From Kiloniellaceae bacterium (lineage in GTDB: Bacteria; Pseudomonadota; Alphaproteobacteria; Kiloniellales; Kiloniellaceae): a stretch of DNA of 10,657 bases. The stretch is from positions 1-10,657 of the forward strand of contig JANQKX010000280.1 of NCBI GenBank assembly GCA_028280915.1. Direction: 5' to 3'. The notes under the pieces were generated by a model. The model was not told the origin of the DNA and ran no database searches. It worked only from the letters and a program-made list of their open reading frames with translations. Below are positions 1 through 6,910 of the stretch, piece by piece. The number at the start of each line of letters is the position of its first letter. Position 1 is the stretch's first letter. Made by a program: the position numbers and the translations under genes.

Positions 1-821
1 ACTGGACGGCGGCCGATCTGACGGAGCCGCCCAGTTTCGACGGCGCCGCGGCCACCCGGGACGACGCCGTGCTGGCCGAGGCGCTTGCCGCCTTGGAGCA
101 CTATGGCATCGCCCGCCTGCGCGGCCTGCCCACCGAGCCGGGCACCATCGAGGCATTCGCCCTGTCCATCGGACCCGTGCGGGAAACCCAGTTCGAGCGG
201 GTTTTCAATGTCATCTCGCGGGCCGACGCCGACAGCAATGCCTATACCGCCGGCGCGCTCAGCGGCCACGTGGATCTGCCCACTTGGGAGGCCACGGCGG
301 GCATTCAAATTCTTCATTGCCTGGAAAACAATGCCCAGGGCGGCAACAGCGTGATGATCGACGGCTTTGCCATCGCGGCGGAGCTGAAAGCCAATGAGCC
401 GGAGATTTACCACAGCCTCACCACCGTGTGCTGGTCCCATTCCAGCCGCAAGCTGGACACGGGCTATCGCTGGCTGGCACCGATTATCGAGCTTGGGCCC
501 AGGGGCGAGCTGGCCGACATTCGCCTCGCCCCCTTCAGCCGGGACCCCCTTCAGGTGCCGCCGGATCAGGTCGGGCCGGCCTACCGAGCCTTACGCCGCT
601 TCCTCGACTTGATGGAGGACCCCCGCTTCCGTCTGTTGTACCCCTTCGCGGCGGGGGACTTGGTGATGTTCGACAACCGGCGCATCCTCCATGGCCGCAA
701 AGCCTATGACCCCGCCAGCGGCAACCGTCACCTGCAGGGGATCTACATCGACCGAGATAGCACCCGCGCCAAACGGCGGGTCATCGAGCAACAACGCCTG
801 CGCGGAGCACAGTATGGCTGA
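1..821 (+). CDS. Gamma-butyrobetaine hydroxylase-like 2-oxoglutarate/Fe(II) dioxygenase (5' end missing)
   Basis: C-terminal part of a TauD/TfdA-superfamily oxygenase, closest by eye to gamma-butyrobetaine dioxygenase (BBOX), which hydroxylates the beta carbon of a trimethylamino acid using 2-oxoglutarate, O2 and Fe(II). The frame is open to the left edge (first full codon at 3, reading WTAADLTEPP), so the GTG at 69 is not the true start. The HxD iron ligands are in GHVDLPT (His codon 267-269, Asp codon 273-275), the distal His is in ILHGRKAY (codon 690-692), and the 2-oxoglutarate-binding Arg is probably in NRHLQGIY. BBOX-like signatures include QILHCLENNAQGGNS, MIDGF and VMFDNRRILHGR. The TGA overlaps the next gene's ATG by 8 bases, so it is the upstream member of a coupled operon. 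The N-terminal zinc-binding domain of BBOX, if present, lies outside the window. Soluble and cytoplasmic. The substrate could be another quaternary amine or carboxylate. Confidence 0.88.
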   Translation, partial: WTAADLTEPPSFDGAAATRDDAVLAEALAALEHYGIARLRGLPTEPGTIEAFALSIGPVRETQFERVFNVISRADADSNAYTAGALSGHVDLPTWEATAGIQILHCLENNAQGGNSVMIDGFAIAAELKANEPEIYHSLTTVCWSHSSRKLDTGYRWLAPIIELGPRGELADIRLAPFSRDPLQVPPDQVGPAYRALRRFLDLMEDPRFRLLYPFAAGDLVMFDNRRILHGRKAYDPASGNRHLQGIYIDRDSTRAKRRVIEQQRLRGAQYG

Positions 822-2901
822 CCCGCGAACCCGTCACGACCGCCTGCACCGGCTGCTGCGGCCGCGCAGCATTGTCTTCGTGGGCGGCAGTGCCACCGAA
901 CCGGCCATCACCTATGCCCGCGCCCTGGGTTTCAAGGGCCGCCTTTCCGTGATCAATCCACGCCGTGACGAAATTGCCGGTATCACCTGTGTCCGCTGCG
1001 CGGCCGAGTTGCCCGAGCCCGTCGATGCCGCCTTTGTCGCCGTGCCCAATGAGGCGACCGCGGATGCGGTCCGGGACCTGGCCCAAGCGGGGGTGGGCGC
1101 CGCCGTGGTCAGCAGTTCGGGCTTTGCCGAGATCGGCCGCCAAGACCTGCAAGACGCCGTGGTCGCGGCGGCGGGCGACATGCCCATCATCGGCCCCAAC
1201 AGCCCGGGCCTGGCCAACTTCATCGACGGTGTCGCGGTGATGCTGGATAACATGGGGCTGGCCAGTAGCGAGCGTGGGGTGGCGGTTCTCTCCAACGGCG
1301 GCGCTTACATGGCTGATTTGGCCTGTTCAGACCGCTCCCTGCCCCTGGCGCTTATCGTAGGCCTTGGCAATCAGAGCCAAGTCACCATTGCCGACATGAT
1401 CGATGTGGTTCTGGATGATGACCGGATCACGGCGATCAACCTCTATTTCGAAAGCCTGCAAGACGTGGCGCGCCTGTCCGCCGTGGCGCGGCGCGCCCAG
1501 GAAAAGGGCATCCCCATCGTGGCGCTGAAAGCCGGCCGCACCCGGGCCGGCGCCCGAGCCGCGGAATCCCATACGGCAGCCATCGCCGGCGATGCCGCCA
1601 TTGCCTCGGCTTTGTTTCAGCGCCTGGGTTTCATTGAGGTGGAGTCATCCAGTGAGGCCATGGAGACCCTCAAGATGTTCTCCCTTACCACCTTGCCGAC
1701 GGGCCGCCGCGTGGGCTTCGCCACCAGCTCCGGCACCTATGCGGCGCCCGGCGCCGACGCCGCCGAACAGGAGGGCCTGGTGCTTCCGGCCCTGCCCGAG
1801 ACGCAGGCTCAGGTGCTGCAGCCCCTTATGGAATCCTTCGTGACCCCCAATAACCCGCTCGATTTGGCAACCGCGCAGTTTTGGCCGGACGACGATCAGC
1901 GCCGGCTGTTCGATACCTTCCTGGCCAGCGGTTTCGACATCGCGCTACAGTGCATGTCCTTCCCGGCGGAGGGGACTTGGGAAGACGAAAGCTGGTACCG
2001 ATCGTCGGCCATCTTCGCTGAGGCCGCTCGGGCCGCGGCCCTGCCCGCGGTCTTTGTGTCCCCGACCCACGAAGGCCTGCCCCGGAAGGCGCGGGAGATG
2101 CTGAGTCGGTTGGGTGTGGCGCCCCTGCAAGGCTTCCACGACGGCCTGCGCGCCGTCGCCCACGCGGTGCACTACGCCGAAGGGCGCGGAAAAAACCCCA
2201 ATGACATGGCCTTGCCCGTCCCAGCGACTCCCGCGGGACCAGCCACTGCCATGGATGAAGCTGCAGCGAAAGCCCAACTAAGGGAATCCGGCCTGCCGGT
2301 TCCCGAAAGCCGGGTTTGGGCCAAAGGCGATCCGCCGGACGGTCTCACCTACCCCGTGGCGCTGAAGCTGTGCCACGCCCATGTCACTCACAAGTCCGAC
2401 GTGGGCGGCGTTGCCCTGGGTCTGGCCGGGCCCGAGGACCTCCAAGCCGCGCGGCAAGCCATGGTGGTGGCGGCAAAGATCAAGGGCATCCGCGCCGAAC
2501 GCTTCCTGGTCGAGGAGATGATTGGGGGCGGCGTAGCCGAGCTTTTGGTCGGTATCCGCCATGTGCCCAACATCGGTCAGGCCCTGACCATTGCCAGCGG
2601 CGGCGTGGCAACGGAACTCTTGGGCGACGCGGCGACCCTGCTGCTGCCGGCAAGCCGGAGGGAGATGGAAACCGCCATGGAGAGCCTCAAGCTGTTTCCC
2701 CTGCTCAACGGCTGGCGCGGCCGGACCAAGGCGGACCTTGCCGCCGCTATGGACGCCATCCAATCCCTCTGCGCCTTTGCGGAGGCCAATCGGGAGAGGC
2801 TGTTGGAACTGGAAATCAACCCCCTGATCCTGCGCGGTGAAGGGCGCGGGGTCTGTGCCGCCGACGCGGTGCTGAAGCTGGCCGGAAAGGAACCGAAATG
2901 A
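814..2901 (+). CDS. ADP-forming acyl-CoA synthetase (acetate--CoA ligase family, fused alpha-beta)
   Basis: A 695-residue single-chain NDP-forming acyl-CoA synthetase, which makes an acyl-CoA from a carboxylate, CoA and ATP through a phosphohistidine. The start is the ATG at 814, chosen because CGGAG lies six bases upstream and the protein then begins directly with the family N-terminus (MADPRTRHDR); longer in-frame starts lie inside the upstream gene. Domains in order: CoA-binding Rossmann domain (about 10-145, with SIVFVGGS), succinyl-CoA-ligase-like domains (about 150-455), and ATP-grasp domain (about 475-690). His253 in ESHTAAIAG (codon 1570-1572) matches the phosphorylated His of the alpha subunit. 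The ATP-grasp part shows HKSDVGGV (526-533), IASGGVATELLGD and LELEINPLIL (664-673). It overlaps the oxygenase by 8 bases and the hydratase by 4. Acyl specificity cannot be read from sequence. The context suggests it activates the product of the upstream oxygenase or its precursor. Confidence 0.9.
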   Translation: MADPRTRHDRLHRLLRPRSIVFVGGSATEPAITYARALGFKGRLSVINPRRDEIAGITCVRCAAELPEPVDAAFVAVPNEATADAVRDLAQAGVGAAVVSSSGFAEIGRQDLQDAVVAAAGDMPIIGPNSPGLANFIDGVAVMLDNMGLASSERGVAVLSNGGAYMADLACSDRSLPLALIVGLGNQSQVTIADMIDVVLDDDRITAINLYFESLQDVARLSAVARRAQEKGIPIVALKAGRTRAGARAAESHTAAIAGDAAIASALFQRLGFIEVESSSEAMETLKMFSLTTLPTGRRVGFATSSGTYAAPGADAAEQEGLVLPALPETQAQVLQPLMESFVTPNNPLDLATAQFWPDDDQRRLFDTFLASGFDIALQCMSFPAEGTWEDESWYRSSAIFAEAARAAALPAVFVSPTHEGLPRKAREMLSRLGVAPLQGFHDGLRAVAHAVHYAEGRGKNPNDMALPVPATPAGPATAMDEAAAKAQLRESGLPVPESRVWAKGDPPDGLTYPVALKLCHAHVTHKSDVGGVALGLAGPEDLQAARQAMVVAAKIKGIRAERFLVEEMIGGGVAELLVGIRHVPNIGQALTIASGGVATELLGDAATLLLPASRREMETAMESLKLFPLLNGWRGRTKADLAAAMDAIQSLCAFAEANRERLLELEINPLILRGEGRGVCAADAVLKLAGKEPK

Positions 2902-3716
2902 GCTATGAACACCTGCTTTACGATGTGACGGACAAGGTTTGCACCATTACCCTCAACCGGCCGGAGGTGTTGAACGCGGTGAATTCCAAGCTGTGCACGG
3001 AAGTCTCACAGGCCCTGCGCGCGGCGGACCGGGATGAAAAGGTCAATGTGATCGTGCTCAAGGGCGCCGGCCGCGCCTTTTGTTCCGGCCATGACCTCAA
3101 GCAAGACGCGGACGAACCCCGGGAGATCTATGGCTACTACGAGCACTACAAGGCCGAGTTCGACGAATTCACCACCATCTGGCAGATCACCACGCCGGTG
3201 ATTGCCTCGGTGCACGGTTATTGCATCGGCAAGGGCTTCGAGTTCGCCATGATGGCCGACATCGCCATTGTATCGGAAGAGGTCAAGCTGGGGCTGGGCG
3301 AAATGCGCTACGGCATTCCGGCGATCACGCTCACCATTCCCTGGAAGATGGGCATGAACGACGCCAAGGAGATGGTGCTGGGCGGCATCGACATCACGGC
3401 GCAAGAAGCCAAGGACCGGGGCATGATCACCACCGTTTGCCGGCGCGAGGACTTGGACAAAATCACCGACAAGACGGCGCGCCGCTTGGCGCTTATGCCC
3501 CGCGACATGCAAAAAATGCACAAGGCCTACCTGAACCGGGTCTATGACCGCATGGGATTCTGGCAGGCCAACAAGGACTACCTGGAGGTGCTGGCGATCC
3601 TGGGTACCCAGCCCGTCCCGGAGTACGTCCGCTTTACCAACACGACCCAGGAAAAAGGCCTCAAGGCCGCGCTCAACGAGGCAAACGCCCCCTTCGATGC
3701 CTTGGAAAACGAATAA
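2898..3716 (+). CDS. Enoyl-CoA hydratase/isomerase (crotonase) family protein
   Basis: A 272-residue crotonase-fold protein of normal length for the family, which adds or removes water on, or isomerises, CoA thioesters. The start ATG at 2898 overlaps the synthetase stop as ATGA, with AAGGAA five bases upstream. Visible features: N-terminal strand with TITLNRPEVLNAVN, oxyanion-hole segment FCSGHDLK (61-68), second oxyanion segment GYCIGKGFEFAMMADIAI (107-124), and both acidic residues at the hydratase positions, Glu115 (GFEFA) and Glu135 (LGEMRYG), so hydratase or dehydratase activity is plausible. Two departures from the common pattern: GGG is GKG (Lys112), and the usual PGxGGTQRL is replaced by PAITLTIPWKMG. 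It may therefore act on an unusual acyl-CoA. After an oxygenase that would give a 3-hydroxy acid and a CoA ligase, dehydration in the manner of carnitinyl-CoA dehydratase (CaiD) is an attractive role, but that is inference. Confidence 0.88.
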   Translation: MSYEHLLYDVTDKVCTITLNRPEVLNAVNSKLCTEVSQALRAADRDEKVNVIVLKGAGRAFCSGHDLKQDADEPREIYGYYEHYKAEFDEFTTIWQITTPVIASVHGYCIGKGFEFAMMADIAIVSEEVKLGLGEMRYGIPAITLTIPWKMGMNDAKEMVLGGIDITAQEAKDRGMITTVCRREDLDKITDKTARRLALMPRDMQKMHKAYLNRVYDRMGFWQANKDYLEVLAILGTQPVPEYVRFTNTTQEKGLKAALNEANAPFDALENE

Positions 3717-3740
3717 AACCGCTCAGGCTGCGGTCGAGCG
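3716..3740 (-). terminator. Weak candidate terminator between convergent operons
   Basis: The two operons converge with only 33 bases between their stop codons (3717-3749). Read on the minus strand, CGCTC (3740-3736) can pair with GAGCG (3724-3720) across an 11-base loop, and the 3' side is followed by GGTTTTATT running into the end of the hydratase gene. A five-pair stem is short for an intrinsic terminator, and no T-tract hairpin is visible for plus-strand transcripts. The call is tentative. Confidence 0.25.
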
Positions 3741-3749
3741 CCCCAAAGC

Positions 3750-4544
3750 CTAAAGAAGATCCGGGCCCGAGGTGCCGATGCCGCAGCGGGAGCCTTCCAA
3801 CTCAAGGACCTCCGTCATGGCCACATTTCCGATATTGGCATCGGGCCCGAAGGTGATCAGCACCAGCTTCATCATCTCGTAGACGTCGTTGAGGGACACG
3901 CCCTTGATCCACGGCCCGGGCAGCTCGATCATCGCGTTTTCCGCAGGCACATTGCCGTGAATGGCGGAAATGATCTCCCCGATCGGCTGGCCGTCGTCAA
4001 CCAGTTCCGCGGCTTCGAAGAGGATCAAATCGCAGCCGGCGGCAAGCAGCAGCTCCGCTTGCCGGATCAGTTCTCCGCTGCCGGCCTTGTCCCGTTTCGA
4101 GCCCACTTCCCCGTGCACAACCAAGCCGGCATCCCGGCCCATCTTGACCAGGTCCAGGCGCAGGTCATCGGTGAAGTCGACGCAGTTGTCAGACACTTCC
4201 ACCGCGGAGATCCCCAATTCCCGGCTTTCCGCCATGAAGCGGGGGACCATGCCCAAGCCATGTTTGGCCACCACGTATTCAAGAAACTGGCCGCCCAGGA
4301 AGGGACGGACATGGGCTTCCTTATAAATGCGCAACTTCTCGCCAAGCAGCGCGCGGTCATAGAGGCGCGCGGTGCCGACGGCGATCTTGGCAAAGTCCAT
4401 GTAGGGGCCCACGACCCGCAGCTGGTCCCGCAGGCTTTCCAGCCCCATGCCCACGTCCAGCACCATGGTAAGCCCGGTCTTGCGCGGCTTATGCACGCTT
4501 CTGTCTGAGCCCAGGTCTAGGAAGTCAAAAGCCATTTCTCCCAT
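3750..4544 (-). CDS. comA: Phosphosulfolactate synthase (ComA) family protein
   Basis: A 264-residue TIM-barrel protein of the ComA family. The founding members join sulfite to phosphoenolpyruvate to give (2R)-phospho-3-sulfolactate, the first step of archaeal coenzyme M synthesis. Visible family motifs: KPRKTGLTMVLDVG (19-32), FAKIAVGTARL (51-61), FLGGQFLEYVVAK (82-94), AVEVSDNCVDFT (114-125), HGEVGSKRDK (144-153, with the Lys of the EVGxK motif), LILFEAAE (173-180), ANIGNVAMTEVLELE (236-250). The C-terminal part differs from my memory of archaeal ComA: ELPGPWIKGV stands where those enzymes have an EAPxKxQQ-like segment, and the end is GIGTSGPDLL. The start ATG at 4544 has AAGGA seven bases upstream. 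It is the last gene of the sulfatase operon, 30 bases after the DUF3604 gene. A bacterial copy beside a sulfatase and transporter is unlikely to serve coenzyme M; it may handle a related sulfo-acid, in either direction. Confidence 0.82.
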   Translation of the reverse strand: MGEMAFDFLDLGSDRSVHKPRKTGLTMVLDVGMGLESLRDQLRVVGPYMDFAKIAVGTARLYDRALLGEKLRIYKEAHVRPFLGGQFLEYVVAKHGLGMVPRFMAESRELGISAVEVSDNCVDFTDDLRLDLVKMGRDAGLVVHGEVGSKRDKAGSGELIRQAELLLAAGCDLILFEAAELVDDGQPIGEIISAIHGNVPAENAMIELPGPWIKGVSLNDVYEMMKLVLITFGPDANIGNVAMTEVLELEGSRCGIGTSGPDLL

Positions 4545-4574
4545 GAGTCCGTCCTTTCCGGCGGAATGTTTGAT

Positions 4575-6860
4575 CTAGCTGATCAGGTAAACGGGGCTGG
4601 TCCAGGCCTGGAAACCGTCTTCGGTGGTGGCGCGTATCCACAAGGGATTGTCGCGGCCGGCAGCGAGCGGCACGGCAACCTCCCCCGCCAGCGGCCCTGG
4701 TGCCAGCTCATCGGCCAGACGGCAGACCCGCAATTCCAGATCCAAGCCGCCGCAATCGATGACCCGGTCCTCGGCTCCGATTTCCCCTAGGGGCAAGCGG
4801 GCGGCGCCGTTATTGGTTTCCAGGGACAGCATCGCGTCTTCACCCTCTTGGAGCCACACATCAAAGGCGCCGAAGTTGCCGGCGGTCACGGATTCCCAGG
4901 TCAGGCGATGGACACCTTCCTGCTTCAAGCGGCGGTCCGGGTTCCAGGAATTGATTTCCTGGGTCCGCAAGATTTCACAGCCCTCGAAGCGGGCTTCGCC
5001 CTGCCAACGGGCCCGGGCGCCCCGGCCCTTCACCATGGCTCCCCGCCAGAGCACGCGGATCCGCGAGCTGCCGGCCACGGGCGCCGGGTTGCGTAGAGTG
5101 GCAACCGTTTCCATGGCATTGAGCACGTCCACCCGTTCAATAGGGGCGGCGGCTTGAACCAGGAAGGAAAGCCGCGCTGTCTCCGTCGGCCCGGCCCGGG
5201 CGATATCACCCATCCGCAGGGAGGCGACGGGCTGACTGCGCCCGTCGCTGACAAGGGGGTCGGTCTCGAAACATTCCAGCGCAGCATCCGCGCTGACCGA
5301 AAGGTCAATATGTATCCTGTCCCCGGTGGTGGCATAGTGGCGCCGGCGGCGCAGGCAATGGAACAAATCGTCGCGGGTCAGCTTGTCCATCAAAAAGCAG
5401 GTCAGGCCGCCGTAGGCACCAAACTGCGATGCCCCCGGATAGCTGGCGCCCGGACGCCCTTTGTGCCCGTCGGAATTGGCGACCACCCCCACCCGGTGGC
5501 CCTGTTGAAAGCAGTCGTCCATCAGCCACTCGAAGGTGCCCCAGGCGGAGTGGATCTCCATGGCCGTTTCGAGGCGGCTGTCGTGGGCATAGGCGATGTC
5601 CGCGGGGCGGCCGCCGATGTGGGCGTAGACCACGCAGTCCTCGTTTTGTAGGGCGGCGAAAAGCTCCCGCGCCGTGGGGGCGTCGTTCATGATCTCCCGC
5701 CGGTCCTTGATCAGGGCATGGGAGGAACGGCGGATGGCCCGGCCTTCGTGGCGAAAATAGACGTTGCGGTCGCCGCCCACGCCCGTATTGCCGGACCATT
5801 CGTAGCCGGGCAGGGTCAAAAAGCGGTGGTCCTGGTGGAACTCGGCCGTGAGCTCATTGATCTGCGCCCAGAACGCACCGTTCACCTGAAAATCGTTGGC
5901 CTGATGGCTGGTGGCGTCGAGAAAGGCCAGGTCGCGGGCAAACTCGAAATACTGCCGGGCGGTGTTGATACCGACGGATTCGCCGCTTTGGCCGTGCATG
6001 TCGGCCCACCAGGCGGAGTCATCGCCGGCGGCGAATTGCAGGGGATTGGAGCGGGCCAGCACCGCGCCCGCCCCGTCGCAAAGCGTGATCTGATAGCTGC
6101 CGGGCGCCTCGGCGGACAGGCCGTCGATGACGACCGAGCGCTGGCCGGGCGGGAAAGATACTTGGTTTGGCAGGCCTAGAACTTCTTGATTGGCCGTGAG
6201 GCTCAAGGTGCAGTCCACCTGGTCGGAAGGATTGCCGTAAAGGTCCTCGGCCTTGATGCCCAGGCGAAAGGTCTCGCCCGGCCGCTTGAACGTGGGCAGG
6301 ATTGCCTTCCACACGGCCGGCGGCCCCGGCACGATCTGGATCACCGGGCTCTCCGCGATGGGCAAAAAATGGCCGGTGGCGCAGACATCGGCCAGGATGC
6401 GCCAGGTAAAGGCCGCTTCGCACATGGACTGCAGAATGAGTCCAGGAGAGCCGCCCGAGGTGTCCCCAAGGGTGATCTCGATGGTGTCCCCTTCCCGCAG
6501 AAAGCCCTTGTGCACGTAGACCGAAAGAGCCTGATACCAGGGCCGGGAATGGCCGTCGGAGTTGAAGGAAAGCTTCAGCGGCACGCCGTTGGAAGCGCGG
6601 GCGGTGACATAGTTGGGCGCGGTCGGATCTAGCATCTGCAGGTCGCCACCATCGGCGGTGAAGCGGAACACGATCTTGATGGAGCCCGTGTCATCCAAAC
6701 CATAGCGGCCGGTGGTATAGGTGATCTTGAAGGTCTGGCGGCTACGGGCCTCAAAGGCGCCCTTGGGCGTGATGTCCGCGTGGCCATAGAGGACCGGATC
6801 TTCCGCCGGCAAGGCGTCGGAAAATACCTCTCCCATGAACTCGGGTCTTGGGCCCTGCAT
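4575..6860 (-). CDS. DUF3604/PHP-like metal-dependent hydrolase, multidomain
   Basis: A 761-residue protein with no obvious signal peptide. The start is the ATG at 6858-6860, because GGAAGGAG stands eight bases before it; another in-frame ATG at 6896 has no usable site. Layout: beta-rich N-terminal half (about 25-280), including an Ig-like stretch near 183-277; a PHP-like domain (about 281-545); a beta-rich C-terminal region ending in WIRATTEDGFQAWTSPVYL, a common ending in the DUF3604 group. Probable metal ligands in PHP order are Asp287 and His289 (ADMHGQS), Glu354 (PGYEWS), His414 (YAHIGG), Glu435/His437 (MEIHSAWG), Asp464 and His466 (NSDGHKG). PHP-fold enzymes are usually phosphoesterases using two or three metals; the activity and substrate of DUF3604 proteins are not established to my knowledge. 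It sits between the sulfatase (50 bases upstream) and the ComA homologue (30 bases downstream), so it probably acts on the same compound. Confidence 0.82.
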   Translation of the reverse strand: MQGPRPEFMGEVFSDALPAEDPVLYGHADITPKGAFEARSRQTFKITYTTGRYGLDDTGSIKIVFRFTADGGDLQMLDPTAPNYVTARASNGVPLKLSFNSDGHSRPWYQALSVYVHKGFLREGDTIEITLGDTSGGSPGLILQSMCEAAFTWRILADVCATGHFLPIAESPVIQIVPGPPAVWKAILPTFKRPGETFRLGIKAEDLYGNPSDQVDCTLSLTANQEVLGLPNQVSFPPGQRSVVIDGLSAEAPGSYQITLCDGAGAVLARSNPLQFAAGDDSAWWADMHGQSGESVGINTARQYFEFARDLAFLDATSHQANDFQVNGAFWAQINELTAEFHQDHRFLTLPGYEWSGNTGVGGDRNVYFRHEGRAIRRSSHALIKDRREIMNDAPTARELFAALQNEDCVVYAHIGGRPADIAYAHDSRLETAMEIHSAWGTFEWLMDDCFQQGHRVGVVANSDGHKGRPGASYPGASQFGAYGGLTCFLMDKLTRDDLFHCLRRRRHYATTGDRIHIDLSVSADAALECFETDPLVSDGRSQPVASLRMGDIARAGPTETARLSFLVQAAAPIERVDVLNAMETVATLRNPAPVAGSSRIRVLWRGAMVKGRGARARWQGEARFEGCEILRTQEINSWNPDRRLKQEGVHRLTWESVTAGNFGAFDVWLQEGEDAMLSLETNNGAARLPLGEIGAEDRVIDCGGLDLELRVCRLADELAPGPLAGEVAVPLAAGRDNPLWIRATTEDGFQAWTSPVYLIS

Positions 6861-6868
6861 CTTTTGTT

Positions 6869-6890
6869 CTCCTTCCGGGTGGTATCCCGG
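6869..6890 (-). promoter_or_regulatory. Hairpin abutting the DUF3604 ribosome binding site
   Basis: In the 50-base gap after the sulfatase gene, the minus strand reads CCGGG-ATACCA-CCCGG (6890-6875), a perfect five-pair GC stem with a six-base loop. Its 3' arm shares the first two G bases of the Shine-Dalgarno sequence GGAAGGAG (6876-6869). A second, weaker pairing GGTAT/ATACC (6899-6895 with 6885-6881) overlaps the loop, so two exclusive folds are possible. It could tune translation of the second gene relative to the sulfatase. The pairing is seen in the sequence; the function is inference. Confidence 0.35.
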
Positions 6891-6910
6891 TGTCATACCT
6901 GAAAAGGCTG

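Noticed and set aside
691..813. Longer start for the CoA synthetase
   Set aside because: The extra 41 residues lie inside the dioxygenase gene, do not look like the family, and lack a good ribosome binding site; ATG 814 has one.
69..821. GTG at 69 as the start of the dioxygenase
   Set aside because: The same frame is open back to the left edge and encodes family-like sequence (WTAADL), so the gene begins outside the window.
3957..4508. Plus-strand reading frame opposite the ComA homologue
   Set aside because: It has no recognisable domain and is antisense to a clear family member with its own ribosome binding site.
6861..6896. Longer start (ATG at 6896) for the DUF3604 protein
   Set aside because: The 12 extra residues have no proper ribosome binding site, and they span the strong GGAAGGAG that serves the ATG at 6860.
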